Below, in pieces: positions 37,101 to 45,131 of a DNA stretch of 64,000 nt. Under the pieces are notes generated by a model. The model had not been told where the DNA came from, searched no databases, and saw only the letters and a program-made list of their open reading frames with translations. The DNA is from Romboutsia sedimentorum. Lineage in GTDB: Bacteria; Bacillota; Clostridia; Peptostreptococcales; Peptostreptococcaceae. The position numbers and the translations under genes are program-made. How positions within the stretch are numbered: the stretch's first letter is position 1; each line of letters begins with the position of its first letter. The stretch is from the NCBI RefSeq assembly GCF_030131845.1, contig NZ_JASKYM010000002.1, positions 232,247 to 296,246 on the forward strand. Direction: 5' to 3'.

Positions 37101-38195
37101 ATGATAAGTAAAAGAGTAGGAGTCGTTGAATCTATAGTAGATCAAAACGAAGGATTAGATGATATAAGAGTAAGCATAAATGGAGACATACAAAGGGCTT
37201 ATAATTATTCTAAAATGACTGGTAAAATAAATGTAGGTGATGAGGTAGTTTTAAATACTACTGCAGTTGAACTTAGTTTAGGGACTGGTGGATATCATTT
37301 TGTAATAACAAATTTAAATAATTTAGAATCTGACTTAACACAGGGCGGACATATAATGAAGTTAAGATATACTCCATTTCAAGTCAAAGTAGATTCTGTA
37401 GAAGAACAAGAAAGTATTTATCATGATAAGATAGAAAAATTTAAAAGTTTAGATGATATGCCGGTTGTAGTTGGAACACTACACAGTATGCTAACTCCAT
37501 TTGTAGCATCATATAAAAAAAATAATCCTAACAAAAAACTTGTATATATAATGACTGATGGAGCAGCTCTTCCGATATACCTAAGCAAAAATGTATATAC
37601 ATTAAAAAGTAAGGGATTGATAGATAGTACTATCACTATAGGTAGTGCTTTTGGAGGAGACCATGAGTGTATAAATATATATACTGCATTAATAACAGCA
37701 AAAGAAATTTTAAATGCAGACTGTGTATTTGTAAGTATGGGTCCAGGAATTGCAGGGACTGGAACTAAATATGGATTTACAGGTATAGAACAAGGACCAA
37801 TATTAGATGCAGTTTATAAGTTAGGTGGTAATCCTATAGCTATCCCTAGAGTTAGTTTTGCAGATAAAAGAGATAGGCATGTAGGTATATCTCATCACAG
37901 TATTACTGTATTTAAGGATATTGTAAATGTTAAAGTTAATATACCTATAACAAATTATCAAGATGAAAAGATAAATGTAGTAAAATCACAAATAGAAAAA
38001 AATAAATTAGAAAATAAGCATAATATAACAATTATAGATAACAAAAACACTAAACTAGATTTAGATTATTTTGGATTAAAAGTACGAAGTATGGGTAGAA
38101 ATTACGAACAAGATAAGGAATTCTTTGAAGCTGCCAGCACAGCTGCATATTACTTAATGGAGGTTTGTGATGTTAATAGAAGAGAAAACTATTAG
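37101..38195 (+). CDS. DUF3866 family protein
   Basis: A 364-residue DUF3866 protein, found beside SteA/SteB and NUDIX genes in both Firmicutes and Actinobacteria. Visible conserved segments are VGTLHSMLTPFVA, GGDHECINIYTALITAKEIL, SMGPGIAGTGTKYGFTG, RVSFADKRDRHVGISHHS. The Gly-, His- and Asp-rich segments suggest a binding or catalytic site, but I know no function. It overlaps the NUDIX gene by 26 bases, which suggests a joint role. Confidence 0.87.
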   Translation: MISKRVGVVESIVDQNEGLDDIRVSINGDIQRAYNYSKMTGKINVGDEVVLNTTAVELSLGTGGYHFVITNLNNLESDLTQGGHIMKLRYTPFQVKVDSVEEQESIYHDKIEKFKSLDDMPVVVGTLHSMLTPFVASYKKNNPNKKLVYIMTDGAALPIYLSKNVYTLKSKGLIDSTITIGSAFGGDHECINIYTALITAKEILNADCVFVSMGPGIAGTGTKYGFTGIEQGPILDAVYKLGGNPIAIPRVSFADKRDRHVGISHHSITVFKDIVNVKVNIPITNYQDEKINVVKSQIEKNKLENKHNITIIDNKNTKLDLDYFGLKVRSMGRNYEQDKEFFEAASTAAYYLMEVCDVNRRENY

Positions 38196-38697
38196 TAGTG
38201 ATAAAATTTATACGGGTAAAATAATTAGTCTAAGAGTAGACACTGTTGAAGTCGAAAGACAAGGATACCAAAAAAGAGAAATAGTAGAACATGGTGGTGC
38301 AGTAGGAATAGTTGCTATAAATGAAAATAATGAAATTGTATTAATCAAACAATTTAGAAAAGCTATAGAAAAAGTTATTTGGGAACTTCCATCAGGAAAA
38401 TTAGAGGTTGGAGAAAATCCTAAAGAATGTGCTATAAGAGAACTTAAAGAAGAAACTGGATATAATGCACAAAACTTAAAATTAATACATAAATTTTTTA
38501 CTTCATCAGAATTTTCTAATCAAAAAATATATATATATTTAGCAACTGGGCTTACGCTTGAAGATAATCAGATTGATAATGAAAGCGTAGAAATTTGTAA
38601 AATAGGCTTAGAAGATGCTTATAACATGGTTATAAAAAATGAAATTGAAGATGCAAAAACTTCAATAGGAATTTTATTAGCTAAAGAATTAATATAA
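38170..38697 (+). CDS. NUDIX hydrolase, ADP-ribose pyrophosphatase-like
   Basis: A 175-residue NUDIX enzyme. The Nudix box is exact: GKLEVGENPKECAIRELKEE followed by TGY, about residues 77-99. The N-terminus (ISLRVDTVEVERQGYQKREIVEHGGAVGIVA) resembles ADP-ribose pyrophosphatases such as NudF. Start ATG 38170 is preferred to GTG 38167 by its distance from SD GGAGGT (38158-38163). It precedes spoIIM, as nudF does in Bacillus. A hairpin and a SigE promoter follow at once. Confidence 0.93.
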   Translation: MLIEEKTISSDKIYTGKIISLRVDTVEVERQGYQKREIVEHGGAVGIVAINENNEIVLIKQFRKAIEKVIWELPSGKLEVGENPKECAIRELKEETGYNAQNLKLIHKFFTSSEFSNQKIYIYLATGLTLEDNQIDNESVEICKIGLEDAYNMVIKNEIEDAKTSIGILLAKELI

Positions 38698-38700
38698 AAT

Positions 38701-38729
38701 GCATAACCTCCTCTTTTTGTACATACTAT
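38701..38729 (+). promoter_or_regulatory. SigE-type promoter of spoIIM
   Basis: -35 GCATAAC (38701-38707), 5 of 7 to KMATATT; 14-bp spacer; -10 CATACTAT (38722-38729), 7 of 8 to CATACAMT. Transcription would start near 38736. SpoIIM is a known SigE gene. The -35 and spacer also encode the left arm of the hairpin at 38703-38754. Confidence 0.75.
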
Positions 38730-38754
38730 TTTGTAAGGTATAAGAGGGGGTTAT
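38703..38754 (+). promoter_or_regulatory. SD-occluding hairpin, present only in read-through spoIIM mRNA
   Basis: ATAACCTCCTCTT (38703-38715) pairs with AAGAGGGGGTTAT (38742-38754): 13 bp with one G-T pair. The right arm contains the spoIIM SD. The left arm lies upstream of the predicted SigE transcription start, so it exists only in RNA reading through from the NUDIX operon. There is no T-tract, so it is not a normal terminator. Confidence 0.75.
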
Positions 38755-38758
38755 AAAT

Positions 38759-39364
38759 TTGAGAAGAACATATAGAAAAGGGAATTTTAAAGAACTAAAC
38801 AAACAAATAATAGTTAGTGGAGTTATATTTATAGCATTTATAGTACTTGGGACGTATTTGAATAAAATATGGCCAAGTTCTCAAAACAACATAATGGACA
38901 ATATTAATCCAGCTATAGAGTATTATAATTTAAGTACAGGCATAAAAGACGCAATAACATCTAACTTAAAGTCAGATTTAATATTTATGGGTGCAATAAG
39001 TATATTCACATTATTAGTTGTAACTTTTCCTATCATATTAATAATATTTATGCTAAAAGGTTTATCAATAGGCTATACTATAAATAGTGCTATATTAGCA
39101 TTAAAATTTAAAGCTACAAAAATGATATTTATTATTTTATTTAAAAACTTAATAATTATCCCAGGTGCAATTATATTAGCATTAATTTCATTCAATTATT
39201 TAAAAGAGACAATATACGAGTTAAAAAAGGGAAAAAAAGATAATATATTATTTTTAGGAAAAAGATATTTATTAAATGCCATAATTGTACTGGCTATAAC
39301 AGTTGGTTTACAAGCAATACTAAATACAATAAGTATAAGTATTATTAAGTTCCTAGTCAGATAA
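38759..39364 (+). CDS. spoIIM: Stage II sporulation protein M
   Basis: SpoIIM is a mother-cell membrane subunit of the SpoIIDMP complex that remodels peptidoglycan during engulfment. The 201-residue protein has about five membrane helices, with the first near residues 21-39 and a family-typical loop GLSIGYTINSAILALKFK near residue 100. Start is TTG 38759, 8 bases after SD AGAGGGGG. Its own SigE promoter and an SD-occluding hairpin lie immediately upstream. spoIID, spoIIP are not in this window. Confidence 0.93.
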   Translation: MRRTYRKGNFKELNKQIIVSGVIFIAFIVLGTYLNKIWPSSQNNIMDNINPAIEYYNLSTGIKDAITSNLKSDLIFMGAISIFTLLVVTFPIILIIFMLKGLSIGYTINSAILALKFKATKMIFIILFKNLIIIPGAIILALISFNYLKETIYELKKGKKDNILFLGKRYLLNAIIVLAITVGLQAILNTISISIIKFLVR

Positions 39365-39375
39365 AGGAGTTTACT

Positions 39376-40251
39376 ATGGAAGTTGTAAAGGAATATATAA
39401 GTTATTTAAAAGATAAAAAGAAACTCTCAGACAATACTGTATCATCTTATTTTATTGATATTAAAAAGTATATAGAGTACTTAACAACAAACGAAATAAA
39501 AATAAATGATGTAGTAGAAAATGATATCATTGGTTATGTTATAAAATTAGAAAAAGATAATGTATCAGTAGCTACAGTATCTAGGATGATATCTTCAATT
39601 AAATCTTTTCATGATTACTTATTGCTAAGCCATGTAAGTGAGAATAATCCAGCAAAATGCATAAGAAAGCCTAAAGTAGAAAAAAATGATATAGATATAT
39701 TGACAGAAGAAGAAATAGAGGCGTTGTTAAATTTCCCTAAATTAACAACACCTAAGCAAATAAGAGACAAGGCTATATTTGAAGTATTATACGGAACTGG
39801 AATAAAAGTTTCTGAATTAGTTGAAATGAATCTAGACAGTGTAGACTTAGATATGGATTACATATATTGTAGTACTAATAAAAATCCAAGAGTTATACCA
39901 CTTTGTGATATAACTAAATTATATTTAGAAAAATATATAAAAGAATCAAGATATAAGCTAGCAAATGAAGGTGAAAATTCGCTTTTTGTAAGCTCTCTAG
40001 GGCAAAGGTTTACTAGACAAGGTTTATGGAAGCTAATAAAAAAACATGCTAGCTTAGCTAATATAAATAAAAATATAAATCCAAGTATGCTTAGACACTC
40101 TTTTGCAATTCATTTGCTAAATGAAGGTGCAAATATTGCAGTAGTTAGTAAAATATTAGGAAATGCTAACTTGTCTAGTTTGCAATCATATTTAAATCAT
40201 ATAAATAAAAATATGAGAAGAGAAATAAAAGAAAAACATCCTAGGAGATAA
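39376..40251 (+). CDS. Tyrosine recombinase-fold protein (XerD-like) with degenerate active site
   Basis: A 291-residue two-domain tyrosine recombinase protein in the position of xerD before deoB. The N-terminal SAM-like domain (KEYISYLKDKKKLSDNTVSSY) is normal. Of the catalytic set R-K-H-R-H/W-Y, three positions are changed: Lys144 in GTGIKVSEL instead of Arg, Ser237 in NPSMLRHSF instead of His, Asn263 in ILGNANLSS instead of His/Trp. Arg240 and nucleophile Tyr272 remain. Recombination activity is therefore doubtful; chromosome dimer resolution is probably done by another Xer. The ORF is intact, so a non-catalytic role is likely. Confidence 0.9.
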   Translation: MEVVKEYISYLKDKKKLSDNTVSSYFIDIKKYIEYLTTNEIKINDVVENDIIGYVIKLEKDNVSVATVSRMISSIKSFHDYLLLSHVSENNPAKCIRKPKVEKNDIDILTEEEIEALLNFPKLTTPKQIRDKAIFEVLYGTGIKVSELVEMNLDSVDLDMDYIYCSTNKNPRVIPLCDITKLYLEKYIKESRYKLANEGENSLFVSSLGQRFTRQGLWKLIKKHASLANINKNINPSMLRHSFAIHLLNEGANIAVVSKILGNANLSSLQSYLNHINKNMRREIKEKHPRR

Positions 40252-40274
40252 ACTATTAAAAGGAGGACAAAAAA

Positions 40275-41447
40275 ATGAATAGAGTAATATGGATGGTAAT
40301 TGATAGTGTTGGAATAGGTCAACTTCCTGACTCTAAAAAATTTGGAGATGAAGGTGTAAACACTTTAGGTAATATAGTTAGATCATTTACTGATATAAAA
40401 ATTCCAAATCTAAAAAAATTAGGTATTGGAAATATAAATGAAGTAGATTTTATGGAAAGTGAAAAAAATCCTATAGCTGCATTTGGAAAATGCAGTGAAG
40501 TATCACAAGGAAAAGATACTACAACAGGACATTGGGAAATGACAGGTGTTTTAGTTGAAACACCTTTTAAGACATTTGAAAATGGATTCCCTAAAGAGAT
40601 AATAGATGAGTTTGAAAAAAGAACAGGAAGAAAAGTAGTTGGGAATAAACCATCTTCAGGAACAACTATATTAGATGAATATGGAGAACACCAAATGGAA
40701 ACTGGAGATGTAATAGTGTATACATCTGCAGACAGTGTATTCCAAATAGCAGCCCATGAAGAAATAATACCTTTAGATGAATTATATAAAATGTGTAAAA
40801 TAGCTAGAGAGATAATGATGGGAGACAACGCAGTTGCTAGAATAATTGCAAGACCATACATTGGCAAAAAGAAAGGTGAGTTTTCAAGAACATCCAACAG
40901 AAGAGATTACTCACTAAACCCATTTGAACCAACTGTACTTGATAATATTAAACAATCTGGTCTAGATGTAATCGGAGTAGGTAAAATAGAAGATATATTT
41001 AATGGACAAGGTATAACAGAGGCTATCCATACTAAAGATAATATGGATGGTGTGGATGAAACAATAAACTATATTAAAAAAGATAACAAGGGGCTTATAT
41101 TTACTAATTTAGTAGATTTTGATTCTAAATACGGTCACAGAAGAGATACTAAAGGATACAAAGAAGCTTTAGAAGAATTTGATGCTAGGATACCACAAAT
41201 CATAGAAGCTATGAATGATAATGATGTTTTAATAATAAATGCAGATCATGGTAATGACCCTACTTATAAAGGAACTGACCATACTAGAGAGTATATACCT
41301 TTACTAGTTTATGGAAAAAATATAAAGCAAGGTGTGAATCTAGGAATAAGAAATAGCTTTGCAGATATTGGAGCAACAGTTACAGATATATTAAATGTAG
41401 AGATGCCTAAAAATGGTATTAGTTTTAAAGATGAGATGAGTAAATAA
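40275..41447 (+). CDS. deoB: Phosphopentomutase
   Basis: DeoB interconverts (deoxy)ribose 1- and 5-phosphate in nucleoside catabolism. 390 residues of the alkaline phosphatase superfamily. Motifs: WMVIDSVGIGQLPDS (metal Asp) at the N-terminus, KDTTTGHWEMTG with the phospho-acceptor Thr near residue 86, and INADHGNDPTYKGTDHTREYIP near 330 with the Mn ligands. SD AAAGGAGGAC. Followed 15 bases later by punA, the enzyme that produces its substrate. Confidence 0.97.
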   Translation: MNRVIWMVIDSVGIGQLPDSKKFGDEGVNTLGNIVRSFTDIKIPNLKKLGIGNINEVDFMESEKNPIAAFGKCSEVSQGKDTTTGHWEMTGVLVETPFKTFENGFPKEIIDEFEKRTGRKVVGNKPSSGTTILDEYGEHQMETGDVIVYTSADSVFQIAAHEEIIPLDELYKMCKIAREIMMGDNAVARIIARPYIGKKKGEFSRTSNRRDYSLNPFEPTVLDNIKQSGLDVIGVGKIEDIFNGQGITEAIHTKDNMDGVDETINYIKKDNKGLIFTNLVDFDSKYGHRRDTKGYKEALEEFDARIPQIIEAMNDNDVLIINADHGNDPTYKGTDHTREYIPLLVYGKNIKQGVNLGIRNSFADIGATVTDILNVEMPKNGISFKDEMSK

Positions 41448-41462
41448 CTAGGAGGAAAAGTA

Positions 41463-42284
41463 ATGAATAAGATGTTTGACAGAGTAGAAGAAAGTGCAGA
41501 ATTTATAAGAAACAAAAGCAAAGTATCACCTAAAATAGGATTAATATTAGGATCAGGTCTTGGTGTATTAGGAGATGAAATACAAAATCCTATCAAAATA
41601 AAATATAACGAGATACCAAATTTCCCAGTATCTACAGTAGAAGGTCATGCTGGACAACTTGTAATAGGTAACTTAGAAGGAAAAGAAGTAGTAGCAATGC
41701 AAGGTAGATTCCACTATTATGAAGGATACTCTCAACAAGAGATAACATTCCCAGTTAGAGTTATGAAGGCATTAGGTGTGGATACTGTTGTTGTAACAAA
41801 TGCAGCAGGTGGTGCTAATGCAGAATTTAATCCAGGAGACTTAATGGTAATAAAAGATCATATAAACCTAAGTGGAAATAATCCATTAATAGGAAGTAAT
41901 GATGAAAGATTTGGACCAAGATTCCCTGATATGTCTACAGCTTACAAGCCAAAATACGTAGATTTAGTAAAGGATTGTGCAAAAGAATTAAATATGAAAA
42001 TACAAGAAGGTGTTTATGCATTCTTTAGTGGTCCAACATATGAAACTCCATCAGAAGTTAAAATGGCTAGAATATTAGGGGCAGATGCAGTTGGAATGTC
42101 TACAGCACCAGAAGTTATAGTAGCTTCTCACTGTGGAATGGACGTTGTGGGTATATCTTGTATAACTAATATGGCAGCGGGAATATTAAACCAGCCTCTA
42201 GACCATGAAGAAGTAATAGAAACTACACAAAAGGTAAAAGCTGAGTTTTTAAGTTTAGTAAAAGCTGTAGTTAATAAAATATAG
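41463..42284 (+). CDS. punA: Purine-nucleoside phosphorylase
   Basis: Splits purine nucleosides into base and pentose 1-phosphate. 273 residues of the trimeric PNP/MTAP class. Visible: GLILGSGLGVLGDEI near residue 25, GHAGQLVIGNLEG, GRFHYYEGYS (phosphate site Arg/His), TNAAGGANAEFNPGDLM, FFSGPTYETPSEVKM and CITNMAAGI. With deoB upstream and pdp downstream it forms a nucleoside salvage block. SD CTAGGAGGAA. Confidence 0.97.
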   Translation: MNKMFDRVEESAEFIRNKSKVSPKIGLILGSGLGVLGDEIQNPIKIKYNEIPNFPVSTVEGHAGQLVIGNLEGKEVVAMQGRFHYYEGYSQQEITFPVRVMKALGVDTVVVTNAAGGANAEFNPGDLMVIKDHINLSGNNPLIGSNDERFGPRFPDMSTAYKPKYVDLVKDCAKELNMKIQEGVYAFFSGPTYETPSEVKMARILGADAVGMSTAPEVIVASHCGMDVVGISCITNMAAGILNQPLDHEEVIETTQKVKAEFLSLVKAVVNKI

Positions 42285-42304
42285 TTTCAAAGAACTTTCT
42301 AAAT

Positions 42305-42336
42305 ATAAGCTTAATATTAATTAATATTAAGCTTAT
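42305..42336. repeat. 32-bp perfect palindrome between punA and pdp
   Basis: ATAAGCTTAATATTAA (42305-42320) is followed directly by its reverse complement to 42336, with no spacer. As RNA it gives a tight hairpin with a minimal loop, followed by TAAAATTC, so it is a poor terminator by T-tract. It may be a protein-binding site or an mRNA end/stability element. Confidence 0.7.
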
Positions 42337-42421
42337 TAAAATTCACAAAAAGTTAAGCTAATGTATTTTTAATAAATTTTCATGAGTAAAGTTAATACAA
42401 ACTTATTTAAGGAGAGTTAAA

Positions 42422-43747
42422 ATGAGAATATACGATATAATAAAGAAAAAAAGAGATAACTATGAATTAAGTAAAGCAGAAATAGACTTTTTTATAGAAA
42501 AATACTGTGAAGGTGAAGTAACAGATTACCAAGCTTCAGCATTATTAATGGCTATATATTTAAATAAAATGAATAAGCAAGAAACTGCATATCTTACAGA
42601 AGCTATGATGAATTCAGGTGATGTAATAGATTTATCAGGTATAAAAGGAGTTAAAGTAGACAAGCATAGTACAGGTGGAGTAGGAGATAAGACTACGATA
42701 GCATTAGCACCTCTTGTAGCTGCATGTGGAGCTCCTGTGGCTAAAATGTCTGGAAGAGGATTAGGACATACAGGAGGGACTTTAGATAAATTAGAAGCTA
42801 TACCTGGATTTTGTATAGAAATGCAAGCTGATAAGTTTATTGAATCTGTAAATAAACATAATATAGCTGTATGTGGACAAACGGCATCAATAGCAGTAGC
42901 TGATAAAAAAATGTATGCATTAAGAGATGTAACTGCAACCGTAGATAATATTTCTCTTATAGCTGCAAGCATAATGTGTAAAAAACTAGCTTCGGGGGCT
43001 AATGCAATATTGCTTGATGTTAAAACAGGTGATGGAGCTTTTATGAAAACGTTAGATGATTCTTTTGACTTAGCAAAGGCGATGGTTGATATTGGATCTG
43101 AAATGAATAGAGAAACTATAGGAATTATAACTGATATGGATGAGCCATTAGGGTTTGCAGTAGGAAATTCTCTAGAAATTATAGAAGCAATAGAAACTCT
43201 AAAGGGAAATGGACCTAAAGACTTTGTTGTGTTGTGTGAAACTTTAGGTGCGTATATGTTAGTTTTATCTAAAACTGTAAATAGCTTTGACGAAGGTATA
43301 CAAAGAATTAGAGAATCTATAAAATCAGGCGATGCACTTGATAAATTAAGAGTGTTTATAGAAAATCAAGGCGGAGATAAGAAAATAGTAGATGATTATT
43401 CGCTATTACCAAAAGCATCTAAAATAGTAGAAATAAAAGCCAGTAAAAGTGGATTTATAAGCAAGATAGAAGCTGAAGAGGTTGGAGTTAGCGCGATGAT
43501 ATTAGGCGCAGGAAGAGAAACTAAAGAAGATGAACTAGATTTATCAGCTGGAATAGTTCTTAACAAAAAGGTTGGAGATTATGTAGAAAAAGGTGATACA
43601 TTAGCCTTTATGCATTTTAATAAAGAAGAAAAGTTACAGCAAGCTAAGGAAAGACTTGTAGATGCATATGAAATAGTAAAAGAAAAAGTAGAACCTAAAA
43701 GGCTAGTGTATGGTGTTGTAACTAAAGATGAAATAAAAAAATTCTAA
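42422..43747 (+). CDS. pdp: Pyrimidine-nucleoside phosphorylase
   Basis: Phosphorolyses uridine, thymidine and deoxyuridine. 441 residues, the length of the broad Bacillus-type Pdp. Signature DKHSTGGVGDKTTIALAPL near residue 81, MSGRGLGHTGGTLDKLEAIPGF near 110, and SIMCKKLASGANAILLDVKTGDGAFM near 183 hold the phosphate and substrate residues. SD AAGGAGAG. A terminator follows. With deoB and punA it completes pentose recovery from both nucleoside classes. Confidence 0.96.
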   Translation: MRIYDIIKKKRDNYELSKAEIDFFIEKYCEGEVTDYQASALLMAIYLNKMNKQETAYLTEAMMNSGDVIDLSGIKGVKVDKHSTGGVGDKTTIALAPLVAACGAPVAKMSGRGLGHTGGTLDKLEAIPGFCIEMQADKFIESVNKHNIAVCGQTASIAVADKKMYALRDVTATVDNISLIAASIMCKKLASGANAILLDVKTGDGAFMKTLDDSFDLAKAMVDIGSEMNRETIGIITDMDEPLGFAVGNSLEIIEAIETLKGNGPKDFVVLCETLGAYMLVLSKTVNSFDEGIQRIRESIKSGDALDKLRVFIENQGGDKKIVDDYSLLPKASKIVEIKASKSGFISKIEAEEVGVSAMILGAGRETKEDELDLSAGIVLNKKVGDYVEKGDTLAFMHFNKEEKLQQAKERLVDAYEIVKEKVEPKRLVYGVVTKDEIKKF

Positions 43748-43760
43748 AAATATGATTATA

Positions 43761-43805
43761 AAGAGTTTAACGTGTAAACAATAACGTTAGACTTTTTTTT
43801 ATTTT
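43761..43805 (+). terminator. Terminator after pdp
   Basis: AGTTTAACGT (43764-43773) pairs with ACGTTAGACT (43783-43792) over 10 bp with one G-T pair, then eight T. Confidence 0.9.
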
Positions 43806-43892
43806 TAAATAAGGAAAAATGGTAAATTATTCATCTTAATAGTATGGAAATTATGAGATAAAAGAATACTTAACAGTCAACAAGTAAATTTA

Positions 43893-43899
43893 TTCGACA
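43893..43899 (-). promoter_or_regulatory. Possible Spo0A box upstream of mltG
   Basis: TTCGACA on the + strand is the exact reverse complement of the 0A box TGTCGAA. It ends 6 bases before the -35 of the mltG promoter. Several such 7-mers are expected by chance in 64 kb, so this is only suggestive. Confidence 0.35.
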
Positions 43900-43905
43900 A
43901 TTTCA

Positions 43906-43934
43906 TTGAAAATTTTCATTCTTAGATTTATAAT
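43906..43934 (+). promoter_or_regulatory. SigA promoter of mltG
   Basis: -35 TTGAAA (43906-43911), 17-bp spacer, -10 TATAAT (43929-43934). About 33 bases of leader before the ATG at 43973. Confidence 0.85.
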
Positions 43935-43972
43935 ATAAAAGATATAAATATATATAAGGAGTAGATAGCCCG

Positions 43973-45025
43973 ATGGATTTTAATAAAAACAAATGGAAGA
44001 TAATGATGTTAGCTTCTATTGTATTAGTAGTTTCGATAGGGATTTTTATGTTTACAGAGATAGGTCCATACAATAAAAATAATAAAAATAACATAGTAGT
44101 TGAAATACCTTCAGGATCAACTTCTAACCAAATAACAGATATATTATATAAAAACAAGTTGATAAAGAATAAAACTTTGTTTAAAGTAGTTGCGAAAGTT
44201 AGTAATGATGTGCCGAAAATTAAGGCAGGCAAATATCTACTTAACCAAACATATTCAAACAATGATATAATAAATATTTTGGCTTCAGGCAAAGTATATC
44301 AAGATGGAATTAAAATAACTATACCAGAAGGATCTACATCTACAGAAATAATAGACATACTTATATCAAAAAAGCTTGGTAGCAAAGAAGTATATAATAA
44401 ATTAGTACAAAATCCAAAAGAATTTTATGACCAATATTTATATTTGAAGGAAAAAGATATAACATCTTTAGAGGGATTTTTATACCCAGAAACTTATTAT
44501 TTTAATAAAGATGATTCTGAGAAAAAAGTGATAAGCCAAATGTTATCAGCGTTTGACAAAAATTATGATGATAAATTAAAAGATAGACAAAAAGAACTAA
44601 ATATGAGTCTTCAACAAATTGTAAACTTAGCTTCTGTTATAGAAAAAGAAGCTGTTTTAGATGAAGATAGAACTATAATATCAAGTGTGTTTTATAATAG
44701 ACTTAAAATTGACATGCCACTACAATCAGATGCTACAATACAATATGCTTTTCCACAGAGAAAAAAGATAGTGACATACAACGATTTAAAAATAAACTCT
44801 CCATATAATAGTTATAAAAACAAAGGATTACCTCCAACGCCAATTTCAAATCCAGGGATAAAGTCTATAGAGGCTGCGCTATACCCTGAAGATACAGAAT
44901 ATTTATACTTTGTTGCGAAAATGAATGGTGGGAATAGTTATAATGTGGAATATGAAGATCATCTTAAATCTGTAAAAGAGTACAAAGATGAAAGAGCGAA
45001 GTTAAACCAAAATAATAATAAATAA
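43973..45025 (+). CDS. mltG: Endolytic murein transglycosylase MltG
   Basis: MltG cleaves nascent peptidoglycan strands and sets their length. The 350-residue protein has an N-terminal membrane anchor (about 10-28), a LysM-like region (IPSGSTSNQITDILYKNKLI), and the YceG catalytic domain with LEGFLYPETYYF near residue 166, LASVIEKEAVLDEDR (catalytic Glu) near 222, FYNRLKIDMPLQSDATIQYAF, and the end YNSYKNKGLPPTPISNPG. SD AAGGAGTAG. Its order with O-methyltransferase, U32 protein and udk is the yrrL-udk order of Firmicutes. Confidence 0.96.
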   Translation: MDFNKNKWKIMMLASIVLVVSIGIFMFTEIGPYNKNNKNNIVVEIPSGSTSNQITDILYKNKLIKNKTLFKVVAKVSNDVPKIKAGKYLLNQTYSNNDIINILASGKVYQDGIKITIPEGSTSTEIIDILISKKLGSKEVYNKLVQNPKEFYDQYLYLKEKDITSLEGFLYPETYYFNKDDSEKKVISQMLSAFDKNYDDKLKDRQKELNMSLQQIVNLASVIEKEAVLDEDRTIISSVFYNRLKIDMPLQSDATIQYAFPQRKKIVTYNDLKINSPYNSYKNKGLPPTPISNPGIKSIEAALYPEDTEYLYFVAKMNGGNSYNVEYEDHLKSVKEYKDERAKLNQNNNK

Positions 45026-45057
45026 AATAAGCTAAACGTTATTAAAAAATTATCTAA

Positions 45058-45112
45058 AAGCAAGGATTATGCTTTGAAATCTAAAAGCATAATCTGCTAT
45101 TAATTTTTTTTG
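45058..45112 (+). terminator. Terminator after mltG
   Basis: AGCA plus GATTATGCTTT (to 45075) pairs with AAAGCATAATC plus TGCT (45084-45098), then TAATTTTTTTTG. A long stem with a two-base bulge. The SD of the next gene follows within 10 bases, so downstream genes need read-through or another promoter. Confidence 0.85.
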
Positions 45113-45131
45113 CACTTAAGGAGTGAGTTTA

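Noticed and set aside
39376..40251. XerD-like protein as an integrase marking a mobile element
   Set aside because: It is in the conserved spoIIM-deoB chromosomal context, with no att repeats, tRNA or phage genes around.
40319..40897. 192-codon minus-strand frame inside deoB
   Set aside because: Antisense to conserved deoB motifs, no ribosome site, composition typical of a shadow frame.
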